Positions 1 through 8,136 of a DNA stretch of 64,000 nucleotides are shown here, piece after piece. The position numbers were made by a program, and so were the translations under genes. How positions within the stretch are numbered: the stretch's first letter is position 1; each line of letters starts with the position of its first letter. The notes under the pieces were generated by a model. It was not told the origin of the DNA and did no database searches. It worked only from the letters and a program-made list of their open reading frames with translations. The stretch comes from CALESS01 sp041741455 (GTDB taxonomy: Bacteria; Chloroflexota; Anaerolineae; Anaerolineales; Anaerolineaceae): positions 62,001 through 126,000 of the forward strand of contig JBGSJZ010000099.1 in assembly GCA_041741455.1 (NCBI GenBank). Direction: 5' to 3'.

Positions 1-62
1 TTTGTTATTCCAGCTTTCTGGAAAATCCTTAATTGAATCATCCAATCCACTTATGAAGCGGA

Positions 63-68
63 TATAAT
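63..68 (+). promoter_or_regulatory. possible -10 box upstream of the fused permease
   Basis: A perfect TATAAT lies about 105 bases before the permease start. No good -35 box is visible at 16-18 bases; TCCAAT at 41-46 is the nearest candidate. The rest of positions 1-174 is AT-rich, and I see no other gene in it. Low confidence because such hexamers occur by chance in AT-rich DNA. Confidence 0.3.
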
Positions 69-174
69 GAATGAAATTTAACAGCATGATTCTTGCAATA
101 TTATTTTTTAGATTAGTTTTTTTGGTTTTGGTTGGTGGTTTTCGTGTGGATATCAATAAAAAAGAATCGATTGA

Positions 175-2871
175 ATGGAAGTGAAAAATCACCTTCTTGC
201 TTTACTCAAACATCCCGTTTTTCGGATTGGGAGATACTTTCTACGGCGAGTAATGGCAGTTCTATTGACGATTGTCATAGGGGTTTTTATCGCAGTGGTC
301 ATTGCCAACAGTAAAGGGATGATCGATTCTATCATCCAAAAAGCGGTTAATGATGAAATCAGGCAGATAAGTCGTAATCCAGAATTTTCCGGGGACCTGG
401 ATCAGGAACGCAGTCGGTTGATTGAGCAGGAAGGCTTGAATCTACCCTTCTTCCAAAAGCATGTGCTCTATACATCCAAAGCGTTATTCATGGGTTGGGG
501 TAACTATGGAGGAACCCGAAGCTACCTGAGGTCCGATACGAGCATTTATAACATCACCAGCGGTAGGACCTCCATTCTGTCGCAGCTTCCCAATACATTA
601 CTGCTCTCTGGATTCGCCTATCTGTTGCTGGCACTGATTGGCATCCCACTGGCGCTTTTTCTAAGTCAGCGCGAAGGACTTTGGCTGGATAAGTTGATCG
701 GTGTACTAACTCCGATTTCATCTGTTCCAAGCTGGGTTATTGGGGTGATCCTGGTCATTATTTTTGCCGTCGAGTTTAAACTGTTTCCAGTTGGCAAGAT
801 GTTTGATCTTCTCCCACCTCAAACTACCTGGGAAAAATTCCTGAACGTTGGCTATCACATGGTTCTGCCGGTGACGGCAATCTTCCTCAGCATGTTTTTC
901 AACCTGGTGTACAACTGGCGTACTTATTTGCTAATCAATTCGGATGAAGATTACGTGACCCTGGGCAAAGCCCAGGGGTTAAAGCGCCAACGGCTGGAAA
1001 GATTGTACATTCTAAGACCAGCCTTACCGTATATGCTGACCAGCATCGTTTTGACTTTGGTTGGCTTCTGGCAGACGATTACTGCCCTGGAATACTTCTT
1101 CCAGTGGCCCGGTATCGGTAAGCTGTTTGTCGATGCCCTGCCAAATTTCTTTGGCGAGAGTATGTATTACGGAGAAATGGGAATTATCCTGGGGATTATT
1201 GTCTTATTTGCTTATTTCCTGGGCATCACATTGCTCTTGTTGGATTTCTGTTATGTGCTGGTGGATCCTCGTTTGCGTCTGGATCCCCAGGAAAAGGTGC
1301 AAGGCTCCTCTGTCCGAATTGGCGAGTCAAAAATGGGGAGATTCTTGAAATCGATCCGCTGGAAACTGTCAGGGCAATCGGGCGATCCATCGATTGTTCA
1401 ATCGAAATCACTTAAGACAACAAGATCAACTGTTGACTTTCGAACTTTGTTCGCAGATTTCTGGGAAGGGCTGCGTGAAACCAGCGCTGTGATTAAGGGA
1501 ATTTGGATCGAGATTCGCCGTGAACCGATGGCCATCATTGGATTGGCCCTGATTTCCCTGCTGGTGATCCTATCCATCGTGGTCCTGATTTATATTCCCT
1601 ACAACCCGATCGGACGGGATTGGGCGCGCAGTAATCTGACCGGTAACCCGACTGTGGCCAAATTGGGTTTGCCAAGTTGGATCAACTGCTTTCGCAAGAA
1701 TGATCTGCCGTCCACCATTTTATTGGATAGCAGCAAAGGACAGGCTGTCAAACGGTTCATCATTGATCCATCGGGCACACGCCGGGTGCAGATCGATTTC
1801 GTTTTTGATTACCCGTACAAGGAATTCCCAAGTGAGATTACCATGTACGCGACCAGCCAGTATCGCGAGAAGAAACCTCTGGTTACATTGTCCTGGATTA
1901 CTCCAGATCTACGAGTGTATCATCCCAAGAATGCATCTGTGTCCACTCAACTAACTTACTTGTTCTCTGAAAATGTTCCTTTCCGAAAAGAATTATCAAA
2001 GAACCGAAATTGGCAAGAATGGTTTGTCACCGAAGGCAGTTATCCGACGCCTGCATACTACATTTTGTTTGCAGACCCGGAAGAGGATGAACCCAGAGCA
2101 GTTGATGGAACCTATGGGCTGCGCATTGAAGGATATCTGTTTGAGGAAGACAGCGACATCGATGTTCAACTGGTGATTTTTGGCCAGGTGGAAGGTTGGG
2201 CGGGGACGGATAATTTACGACGGGATTTGAGTATCCCTTTGCTATGGGGACTGCCTTTCGCCCTGATGATAGGTGTACTGGGAGCGGTGACAACCACCCT
2301 GATTTCCCTGGTGATTGCGGCTGCCAGCGCTTGGTTTGGCGGCTGGTTTGATAGCCTGATGCAGCGAGCAATTGAGGCCAATTTGATCCTTCCCGTAATG
2401 GCAATTGGAGTTTTACTCTACTCTTATTATGGGTTTAACCTTTGGTTGATCCTGGGGTTGATCATATTTCTGAATATCTTTGGCGGACCGACCAAAGCTT
2501 TCCGGGCGGCTTTTCTCCAGGTAAAAGAATCAGCTTATGTGGAGGCAGCCAAGTCGTACGGGGCACGTGACCTGCGTATCATCAACCGTTACCTCATTCC
2601 GCGCATTTTGCCGGTGATCATCCCACAAATCGTGATTCTGATCCCGAATTTCTTCTTCCTGGAAGCCACTCTGGCAATTTTTAATATTAGTGATAACCGC
2701 TACCCGACCTGGGGAAGGATCATCTATGACGGATTGCGTTATGGAGCTGCCTACGGCTCGCGTTTCTGGGTGCTAGAGCCGATCACCCTGATGCTTCTGA
2801 CCGGGCTCTCGTTTGTGCTGCTAGGTTTTGCGTTGAACCGGGTGTTCAATCCTCAATTAAAGCATGTTTGA
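175..2871 (+). CDS. fused dipeptide/oligopeptide-type ABC transporter permease (DppB-DppC in one chain)
   Basis: Two binding-protein-dependent permease units of the dipeptide/oligopeptide/nickel family sit in one 898-residue chain. The first half resembles DppB: a membrane segment near residues 20-45, an extracytoplasmic stretch, then a permease core about 138-365 with an EAA-type loop (YVTLGKAQGLKR). The second half resembles DppC: a membrane segment near 455-477 and a core about 690-895 with its own EAA loop (VEAAKSYGARD). Between them the DppC-like half has an extra region of about 190 residues (490-680), predicted outside the membrane and absent from ordinary DppC. Such permeases import peptides, sugars or metals with two ATPases and a binding protein. 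No ATPase or binding protein follows, so partners may lie upstream, off the window. Substrate unknown. The start is the first in-frame ATG and has no strong ribosome site. Confidence 0.85.
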   Translation: MEVKNHLLALLKHPVFRIGRYFLRRVMAVLLTIVIGVFIAVVIANSKGMIDSIIQKAVNDEIRQISRNPEFSGDLDQERSRLIEQEGLNLPFFQKHVLYTSKALFMGWGNYGGTRSYLRSDTSIYNITSGRTSILSQLPNTLLLSGFAYLLLALIGIPLALFLSQREGLWLDKLIGVLTPISSVPSWVIGVILVIIFAVEFKLFPVGKMFDLLPPQTTWEKFLNVGYHMVLPVTAIFLSMFFNLVYNWRTYLLINSDEDYVTLGKAQGLKRQRLERLYILRPALPYMLTSIVLTLVGFWQTITALEYFFQWPGIGKLFVDALPNFFGESMYYGEMGIILGIIVLFAYFLGITLLLLDFCYVLVDPRLRLDPQEKVQGSSVRIGESKMGRFLKSIRWKLSGQSGDPSIVQSKSLKTTRSTVDFRTLFADFWEGLRETSAVIKGIWIEIRREPMAIIGLALISLLVILSIVVLIYIPYNPIGRDWARSNLTGNPTVAKLGLPSWINCFRKNDLPSTILLDSSKGQAVKRFIIDPSGTRRVQIDFVFDYPYKEFPSEITMYATSQYREKKPLVTLSWITPDLRVYHPKNASVSTQLTYLFSENVPFRKELSKNRNWQEWFVTEGSYPTPAYYILFADPEEDEPRAVDGTYGLRIEGYLFEEDSDIDVQLVIFGQVEGWAGTDNLRRDLSIPLLWGLPFALMIGVLGAVTTTLISLVIAAASAWFGGWFDSLMQRAIEANLILPVMAIGVLLYSYYGFNLWLILGLIIFLNIFGGPTKAFRAAFLQVKESAYVEAAKSYGARDLRIINRYLIPRILPVIIPQIVILIPNFFFLEATLAIFNISDNRYPTWGRIIYDGLRYGAAYGSRFWVLEPITLMLLTGLSFVLLGFALNRVFNPQLKHV

Positions 2872-2913
2872 GTGCTAGGCCCTGGCATTCGAGTGGGTGA
2901 TGTTAGCACTTTT
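2872..2913 (+). terminator. possible terminator after the fused permease
   Basis: GTGCTA (2872-2877) pairs with TAGCAC (2904-2909), with an inner CCC/GGG match and a long loop, and is followed by TTTT. The loop is larger than usual, so this is a weak call. Confidence 0.35.
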
Positions 2914-2934
2914 CTAGGTTTCAATTCCATTCAG

Positions 2935-2956
2935 CAGGCATGAATGCCTGTATAAT
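2935..2956 (+). promoter_or_regulatory. palindrome abutting a -10 box; likely leaderless promoter
   Basis: A perfect 7-bp inverted repeat, CAGGCAT-GA-ATGCCTG (2935-2950), ends directly at TATAAT (2951-2956). The next gene's ATG is at 2965, where transcription would be expected to begin, and no ribosome site can fit between. The palindrome occupies the -35/-10 spacer and could be an operator. The -35 box is not clear. Confidence 0.45.
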
Positions 2957-2964
2957 TTACCAGA

Positions 2965-4458
2965 ATGAAAACCACCATCATCCAGCTCGAAGCGCATGAC
3001 GATGTCATCACCGTCCGGGACCGCCTGGCCTGGGCAAAATCCGCGCGGGTGGTGCTAATCTGGCCGGATGAAGGGCGGATATTGACCCGGTTGCTCGACT
3101 TGGTGTTGATACAACGCACCGGAAGGCAGCAAAACCAGCAAATTGGATTGGTTACCCACGATCCGGAAGTGTTGGAACACGCCCGGGAGCTGGGGATCCC
3201 GGTGTTTCGCAACCAGAAACGAGCACTGCGGGGGATCTGGCGGCGCAAGCCGCAACGAATGCGCCTGTTGCGCCCTCGCCGAAGTTTTCGCCCACCATCC
3301 GAGGAATTACGCAAAATTCTGCCGGACAGAACCTATCGCCCGATTCCTGGCATGGTGCGCATCTTCATATTTTCCCTGGCATTCCTAGCGGTGATCTTCC
3401 TGATCCTGTTTTTGATGCCTGCAGCGACCATTTACCTTCCGTTGGAGAAGACCAGCCAAGAGATGGTGGTATCAATTCGGTTGAGCCCGGAATTAAGCGG
3501 GATAACCCTGGCGGGTGGCGTGCCGGTTCGTTTGGAAACAGTCGTGATCGAGGAAGAGGGTGAAATCTCCAGCACTGGCCGGGTAAGCTTGCCGGATCAA
3601 ACGGCCAAGGGTGAAGTAGTTTTCACAAATCTAACAGATGCCGCAGTGGCCATTCCCAAAGGGACAGTGGTTTTGACAACCGGTCCTGAATCAATACGCT
3701 ACCTGACCTTGCAACCAACGAACCTGGTTGGTGGAACGGGTCAAACAGTGAGCGTGGGCGTCGCGGCGGCACAGGCAGGAAAGGTTGGAAATGCAACTGC
3801 CGGGAGCATTCAGGCGGTTGAGGGAGCGATTGGATTGCAGGTCAGGGTGGATAACCCGCAGCCAGTCAACGGGGGAAGTGACAGAAGCCAGGTTTCGCCA
3901 TCTGCAGCGGACGAAGCCAAACTGCGTCAGCAAATGAGCGAAAAGATGGTGAAGAAAGCAGCCGAATGGCTGAGAGGCATCTATGTGGAAGGTGCATACA
4001 CCATTGAACCATCGATCACACAGAATAAAGTGCTGGAAGTGGAACGATTTCCGGCCGAAGGCCAACCAAGTGAGAGCTTAAAGCTGCACCTGAAGGTGGA
4101 ATATCAGGGCTGGGTGGTGATGGGTGAAGACTTGCGAGCAGTGGCTAAAAATATGCTGGATGCCAACCTGCCTCAAGGCATGGTTGGGGTGGAAGATACG
4201 ATTTTGTTGATATTCGGAGACACCTACACTCCCGAGGAAAACGGTTTACGTTGGAGCTTGACGGCCAAACGGCAGATCGAACCAATTTTGGAAAAGGAGC
4301 AAGTTATCGAACAAGTACTTGGGAGACCGCGACAGCAGGTCCTGGCGATTCTAAGACAACAATTCTTGCTGAGGGCTGAACCTACCATCCTGATCTCGCC
4401 GGGTTGGTGGCCCTGGCTGCCAGTAATTGAATCGCAAATCCGGGTGGAGGTGCAATGA
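2965..4458 (+). CDS. baseplate-J-like membrane protein of unknown function
   Basis: A 497-residue protein with three parts. An N-terminal cytoplasmic domain (about 1-110) has a regular alpha/beta look and ends in a very basic, Arg-rich stretch. A single membrane segment follows near 130-152. A long outside region has a part (about 175-300) that resembles the baseplate J/gp47 fold: repeated short beta strands, a KGEVVFTN stretch, and Gly/Ala-rich turns. No phage structural genes surround it, so it is unlikely to be part of a phage tail. It overlaps ruvX by 4 bases (ATGA), so the two are translationally coupled, and mltG follows; a cell-envelope role is plausible but not shown. The start at 2965 matches a well-formed N-terminus. 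The domain call is from recalled family features and needs a profile search. Confidence 0.65.
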   Translation: MKTTIIQLEAHDDVITVRDRLAWAKSARVVLIWPDEGRILTRLLDLVLIQRTGRQQNQQIGLVTHDPEVLEHARELGIPVFRNQKRALRGIWRRKPQRMRLLRPRRSFRPPSEELRKILPDRTYRPIPGMVRIFIFSLAFLAVIFLILFLMPAATIYLPLEKTSQEMVVSIRLSPELSGITLAGGVPVRLETVVIEEEGEISSTGRVSLPDQTAKGEVVFTNLTDAAVAIPKGTVVLTTGPESIRYLTLQPTNLVGGTGQTVSVGVAAAQAGKVGNATAGSIQAVEGAIGLQVRVDNPQPVNGGSDRSQVSPSAADEAKLRQQMSEKMVKKAAEWLRGIYVEGAYTIEPSITQNKVLEVERFPAEGQPSESLKLHLKVEYQGWVVMGEDLRAVAKNMLDANLPQGMVGVEDTILLIFGDTYTPEENGLRWSLTAKRQIEPILEKEQVIEQVLGRPRQQVLAILRQQFLLRAEPTILISPGWWPWLPVIESQIRVEVQ

Positions 4459-4877
4459 ACGGTCGGGTTCTGGCAGTGGATCCGGGCGACCAACGTATCG
4501 GCCTGGCGATCAGTGATCCTAGCCGGGCGATTGCCAATCCGTTGCGGGTTATTCAGCATGTGGCACGTAAGGTGGATGCAGCCTTGATCGCCCAGATAGC
4601 GTCAGAAGAAGGGGTGATAATAATTGTCGTCGGCCAACCACTGGACGATGAAGGGGAGATTGGCCCGGCCGCCCGAAAGGCTGGCCGGTTGGCGGAAGCC
4701 ATCCGGGGACAGACTGAATGTCCGGTCGAACTGTGGGATGAGAGTCTGAGTACGCAAGATGCGTTGCACGCCCGGCGGGTGATGGGCGCCAGTCGGGAGA
4801 AACGCAGCGGTCACCTGGACGAACTGGCGGCCACGGTGTTATTACAATCTTATTTAGATGCGCATAGCCAATCATAA
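4455..4877 (+). CDS. ruvX: RuvX/YqgF family putative Holliday junction resolvase
   Basis: A 140-residue member of the YqgF family, an RNase H-like fold linked to Holliday junction resolution and pre-16S rRNA end processing. The N-terminus carries the signature LAVDPGDQRIGLAISD, with the first catalytic Asp at residue 9. Further conserved blocks are VVGQPLDDEGE in the middle and WDESLSTQDA near residue 95. Length is typical (about 135-150). It begins with the ATGA overlap of the preceding gene and lies 15 bases before mltG. In many bacteria ruvX also sits close to mltG, which supports both calls. Confidence 0.92.
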   Translation: MNGRVLAVDPGDQRIGLAISDPSRAIANPLRVIQHVARKVDAALIAQIASEEGVIIIVVGQPLDDEGEIGPAARKAGRLAEAIRGQTECPVELWDESLSTQDALHARRVMGASREKRSGHLDELAATVLLQSYLDAHSQS

Positions 4878-4892
4878 AAAAGTAAAGGTTCG

Positions 4893-6032
4893 ATGAGCAA
4901 ACGTCGTAGTTCTGGCATAAAAGGGTGTATTATTTTACTACTGGCTGTAGCCTGCCTGGTGCTCGCTTCTGTCGGCTGGGCAGCCAGTGATTTGCCTCGT
5001 TGGGCGTCTCAAAATTTTGGCTCACCCAGCACCCGGCATGGCTGGGGGATGCGGGTCGTTTTATCCGTCCAACTTTACCTCCAACGCTACGACCTAAACC
5101 AACCACTGAACGCCTTGGGGGTTGATCAGGATTTTGAGGTAGGCCTGGGTGAATCCCCTATTCAGGTTGCAGAAAGGCTGGAGCAGGAAGGTTTGATCCG
5201 CAATGCAGAAGCTTTTCGGATTTACCTGGTGTATTCAGGGCTGGATATCTCCCTGCAAGCAGGAAAATTCAAACTTAGTCCAGCCTGGAGCGCAGTACAA
5301 ATAGCCCAACAAATGCAGGATGCCACACCAACTGAAGTTGCCTTCCGTTTGATCGCCGGCTGGCGTTTGGAGGAGGTGGCTGCGGCTTTACCGGTCAATG
5401 GAGTGCAGATTGACCCGCAAGAGTTTATCCAGGCAGCCAGGAATCCGGTAGGCCTGGGGCTGACAGCCGATTGGCCGGAAGGTATCAGCTTGGAAGGATA
5501 TTTATTTCCAGATACCTACCAGATTCAACGTGAGACCAGCGTCGAGGAAGTACTGAACCTGTTTCTCTCCCGCTTTTTCGAACAGGTATCTGCTGAACTG
5601 AGGGAAGGTTTCAACCGGCAAGGCCTGAACCTGTCCCAGGCTGTGACGCTAGCCTCGATTGTCCAGCGCGAAGCAGTCGTGCCGGATGAGATGCCGATGA
5701 TCGCCTCTGTTTTCTATAACCGCCTGGCGATCAATATGAAGCTGGATAGCGACCCAACTGTGCAATACGCCCTGGGTTACCAGAATGGTCGCGGCGGTTG
5801 GTGGACTAATCCGCTCAGTCTGGCTGATTTACAGGTGGATTCTCCATATAATACTTATATCTATCGAGATTTACCGCCGGGGCCGATTGCCAGCCCGTCC
5901 CTATCTGCCATGCAGGCAGTGGCGCAACCAGCCCAGACTCCCTATTACTACTTTCGTGCTGCGTGTGATGGCAGTGGGTTGCATAATTTTGCCCAAACCT
6001 TTGAAGAACAGGTTCAAAATGCCTGTCCGTAA
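4893..6032 (+). CDS. mltG: endolytic peptidoglycan transglycosylase MltG (YceG-like)
   Basis: A 379-residue membrane-anchored enzyme that cleaves nascent glycan strands inside the chain, helping end peptidoglycan polymerisation. One membrane segment lies at about 12-30, followed by a LysM-like region (about 80-145) and the YceG catalytic domain. Visible signatures are LEGYLFPDTY (200-209), the catalytic Glu in ASIVQREA (E260), VFYNRL and LDSDPTVQYALG. The C-terminus has the usual SPYNTY and LPPGPI blocks. Full length, no defects seen. It follows ruvX closely and precedes the glucokinase by about 20 bases, so the three are probably co-transcribed. Confidence 0.93.
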   Translation: MSKRRSSGIKGCIILLLAVACLVLASVGWAASDLPRWASQNFGSPSTRHGWGMRVVLSVQLYLQRYDLNQPLNALGVDQDFEVGLGESPIQVAERLEQEGLIRNAEAFRIYLVYSGLDISLQAGKFKLSPAWSAVQIAQQMQDATPTEVAFRLIAGWRLEEVAAALPVNGVQIDPQEFIQAARNPVGLGLTADWPEGISLEGYLFPDTYQIQRETSVEEVLNLFLSRFFEQVSAELREGFNRQGLNLSQAVTLASIVQREAVVPDEMPMIASVFYNRLAINMKLDSDPTVQYALGYQNGRGGWWTNPLSLADLQVDSPYNTYIYRDLPPGPIASPSLSAMQAVAQPAQTPYYYFRAACDGSGLHNFAQTFEEQVQNACP

Positions 6033-6053
6033 GGTCAAGCTGAAGGAGGAATG

Positions 6054-6809
6054 ATGATCGTACTTGGTGTGGATTTCGGCGGATCTGGTATCAAGGGGGG
6101 GGTGGTGGATATCGACAGGGGTGAACTCATCCAGCCACGCATACGCATCCCCACCCCGGATGGCGCTAAGCCCAAGGATGTGGCTGGCGTGGTGGGTGAA
6201 ATCTGCCGGGGATTTGGCTACCAGGGTCCGGCAGGAGGCACCATCCCCGGAGTGGTGCAACATGGCGTAGTGATGACTGCAGCCAACATCGATGAGGGTT
6301 GGGTGGGTAAAAATGCTGAGCGATTGTTTTCCCAGGCAAGTGGTTGTGATTTCTACGCCGTCAATGACGCGGATGCGGCCGGATTGGCGGAAATCCGCTT
6401 CGGTGTTGGTAAGGAACATCCTGGACAAGTGATCCTGATGATCACCCTCGGCACCGGGATTGGCTCAGCCTTGTTTGTGGATGGTCGCCTGGTGCCTAAC
6501 CTGGAATTGGGCCACTTGAAGGTGCGCGAGAAGGATGCTGAGAAGCGCGCCTCAGATGCCGCCCGGCAAAAAAAGGAAATGACCTGGCCAGTCTATGCAG
6601 AGGTCCTGGATGAAGTACTAAGAGAGATTGAGGCCTTGATCTGGCCGGATGTAATCGTGATTGGCGGTGGGATCAGCAAAGAGGGTGAGAAATATATCCC
6701 GTTGTTGAAGCGAAGGGCAAAAGTGGTTCCGGCTCAGTTGTTGAACCAGGCCGGAATCATCGGTGCAGCCTTGTATGCTTATGAAATGGATCGGAGCGGG
6801 AAGATCTAA
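6054..6809 (+). CDS. ppgK: ROK-family polyphosphate glucokinase
   Basis: About 251 residues of the ROK sugar-kinase family, closest in pattern to polyphosphate glucokinase, which phosphorylates glucose with polyphosphate (often also ATP). Signatures are the N-terminal phosphate loop VDFGGSGIKGG, the NDADAAG block with the catalytic Asp, the phosphate-binding TLGTGIGSAL, and LELGH. The ROK zinc cysteines are missing, as expected for this branch. Two ATGs lie in tandem at 6051 and 6054. The strong AAGGAGGA (6043-6050) touches the first, so the second has the better spacing and is chosen. Glucose released from glycogen by the malQ route nearby could be its substrate, an inference only. Confidence 0.88.
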   Translation: MIVLGVDFGGSGIKGGVVDIDRGELIQPRIRIPTPDGAKPKDVAGVVGEICRGFGYQGPAGGTIPGVVQHGVVMTAANIDEGWVGKNAERLFSQASGCDFYAVNDADAAGLAEIRFGVGKEHPGQVILMITLGTGIGSALFVDGRLVPNLELGHLKVREKDAEKRASDAARQKKEMTWPVYAEVLDEVLREIEALIWPDVIVIGGGISKEGEKYIPLLKRRAKVVPAQLLNQAGIIGAALYAYEMDRSGKI

Positions 6810-6835
6810 ATCTGTTCATTAACAATCTTTCAATC

Positions 6836-6873
6836 GCCTTCGGTGCACCTGGCAGGTGGTCGAGGGCTTTTTT
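6836..6873 (+). terminator. rho-independent terminator after ppgK
   Basis: GCCTTCG (6836-6842) pairs with CGAGGGC (6861-6867); an inner CACCT/AGGTG pair extends the stem, and six Ts follow. It closes the ruvX-mltG-ppgK transcript. Confidence 0.75.
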
Positions 6874-6907
6874 ACTTCACCCTAAAGACCAACATCGTTA
6901 ATTGAAC

Positions 6908-6933
6908 AAAGGGGTGGGTGATTGGCCCACCCC
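6908..6933 (-). terminator. probable terminator for the ferredoxin gene
   Basis: GGGGTGGG (6911-6918) and CCCACCCC (6926-6933) form a strong GC stem. On the minus strand it is followed by TTTGTTC, a short T tract. It lies just past the end of the minus-strand ferredoxin gene. Confidence 0.5.
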
Positions 6934-6978
6934 ATGAAGTTGGTGTGATGTTTTATGAATGGTGAACAGTAGAAAAGG

Positions 6979-7386
6979 TTATGCGGCGTTGTAGCCGGGA
7001 CCTTTTTTGAAGAAATCTAGATTGGCTGCGGTATCCGGAGATAGATCTACGACCTCACCAGCTGCCAGTTTGCGAACCCCTTCCAAATGAACATCCTCGT
7101 CATCATGGTTCTTGCCATCGTAGACCTCGGCGTAACCAGGGGTGCCAACTGGCTGGGAAAGGAATTCACCACCTTTGGCTTTATAGGCGGCCGGAACTTC
7201 ATCTTCCGGAAAAATGGCTGCCCAGGGGCATTCCGGAACACAGGCACCGCAGTCGATGCAAGTATCGGCGTCGATGTAGTACCACGGCCATTGGTCAACA
7301 GGTTTGCCAGGGACAATACATTCGACGGGGCAAACCGTAGCGCAACCACCATCGCGCAGACAGAGACTGGTAATTACGTGGGTCAT
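6979..7386 (-). CDS. two-cluster ferredoxin with an Asp in a cluster-ligand position
   Basis: A 135-residue low-potential electron carrier. The N-terminal half holds two iron-sulfur motifs. The second is canonical: C43-x2-C46-x2-C49-x3-C53-P. The first reads C9-x2-D12-x2-C15-x3-C19-P, with Asp where the second Cys should be; an extra Cys sits at 23. An Asp in this place is known from Pyrococcus furiosus ferredoxin and some Desulfovibrio ferredoxins, where the cluster can hold three or four irons. The remaining 75 residues are an acidic tail of unknown role. A strong ribosome site (AGGAGGAATCT) precedes the ATG. It lies just downstream of the superoxide dismutase gene on the same strand, so co-transcription is likely. 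Confidence 0.88.
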   Translation of the reverse strand: MTHVITSLCLRDGGCATVCPVECIVPGKPVDQWPWYYIDADTCIDCGACVPECPWAAIFPEDEVPAAYKAKGGEFLSQPVGTPGYAEVYDGKNHDDEDVHLEGVRKLAAGEVVDLSPDTAANLDFFKKGPGYNAA

Positions 7387-7410
7387 AGATTCCTCCTGAA
7401 AAAAATAAAT

Positions 7411-8022
7411 TTAGCGACCTTCCAAAAAACGCCGCTCGGCCTCCTCCCAGTTTACCACTTTCCACCAATTTGTGAGATATTCGTTGCGGCGGTTTTGATA
7501 GCGCAGGTAGTAGGCATGTTCCCAAACATCCACGCCAAGCACGGGGAATAAACCTTCAGCCAGCGGAGTATCCTGGTTGGGAGTGGAGTGCACCACCAGG
7601 GAGCGATCCGACTTGATACTCAACCAAGCCCAACCACTACCAAAGCGGGTCAGGCCGGCCTTTTCGATTTCTGCCTTGAGGGCATCAAAGGAACCGAAGG
7701 TGAGATCTATGGCGGCTGCCAATTTACCGAGAGGGGTCGGGCTGCTTTTGGATGTCATGATCGACCAATAGAGGATGTGGTTGTAAAAGCCGCCACCGTT
7801 GTTGCGGACCGAGGTGCGGATATCCTCGGGGACCTGAGTAAGATCGGCCAGGATCTTTTCAATCGGCAAGTTAAAGAACTGGGGATATTTTTCGAAGGCG
7901 GTATTGAGGTTTTTCAGATAGGCCGCGTGATGCTTGGTATAATGGATTTCCACGGTCTGGGCGTCAATGGCTGCTTCCAGGGCGTCAAATCCATAAGGCA
8001 GCTCGGGTAATTGGAATAACAT
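7411..8022 (-). CDS. sodA: Fe/Mn superoxide dismutase, Mn-type pattern
   Basis: A 203-residue enzyme that converts superoxide to oxygen and hydrogen peroxide in the cytoplasm. All four metal ligands are visible: H27 (EIHYTKHH), H82 (YNHILYW), D165 and H169 (DVWEHAYY). The second-shell region reads GGGFYNH rather than the Gln-bearing Fe-type motif, and a Gln occurs in TPNQDTPL, which points to Mn or cambialistic use. That metal call is family knowledge, not proof. It is upstream of, and probably co-transcribed with, the ferredoxin gene. It suggests at least occasional oxygen exposure. Confidence 0.93.
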   Translation of the reverse strand: MLFQLPELPYGFDALEAAIDAQTVEIHYTKHHAAYLKNLNTAFEKYPQFFNLPIEKILADLTQVPEDIRTSVRNNGGGFYNHILYWSIMTSKSSPTPLGKLAAAIDLTFGSFDALKAEIEKAGLTRFGSGWAWLSIKSDRSLVVHSTPNQDTPLAEGLFPVLGVDVWEHAYYLRYQNRRNEYLTNWWKVVNWEEAERRFLEGR

Positions 8023-8136
8023 GCTGGACTCCTTTATTATGTTGTAAATTCAGATCCGCTTTTCAAGTGCAGACTGAGTTGATATTTGAGATCTTTATTG
8101 TAATAAATCCGATAAATTTTGTCAAATTAGGAGCTT

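Noticed and set aside
132..314. Short frame ahead of the fused permease
   Set aside because: It overlaps the real gene in another frame, with no ribosome site and no recognisable sequence.
2965..4458. Prophage tail gene, because of the baseplate-like domain
   Set aside because: No other phage gene is near, and it is coupled to ruvX and mltG.
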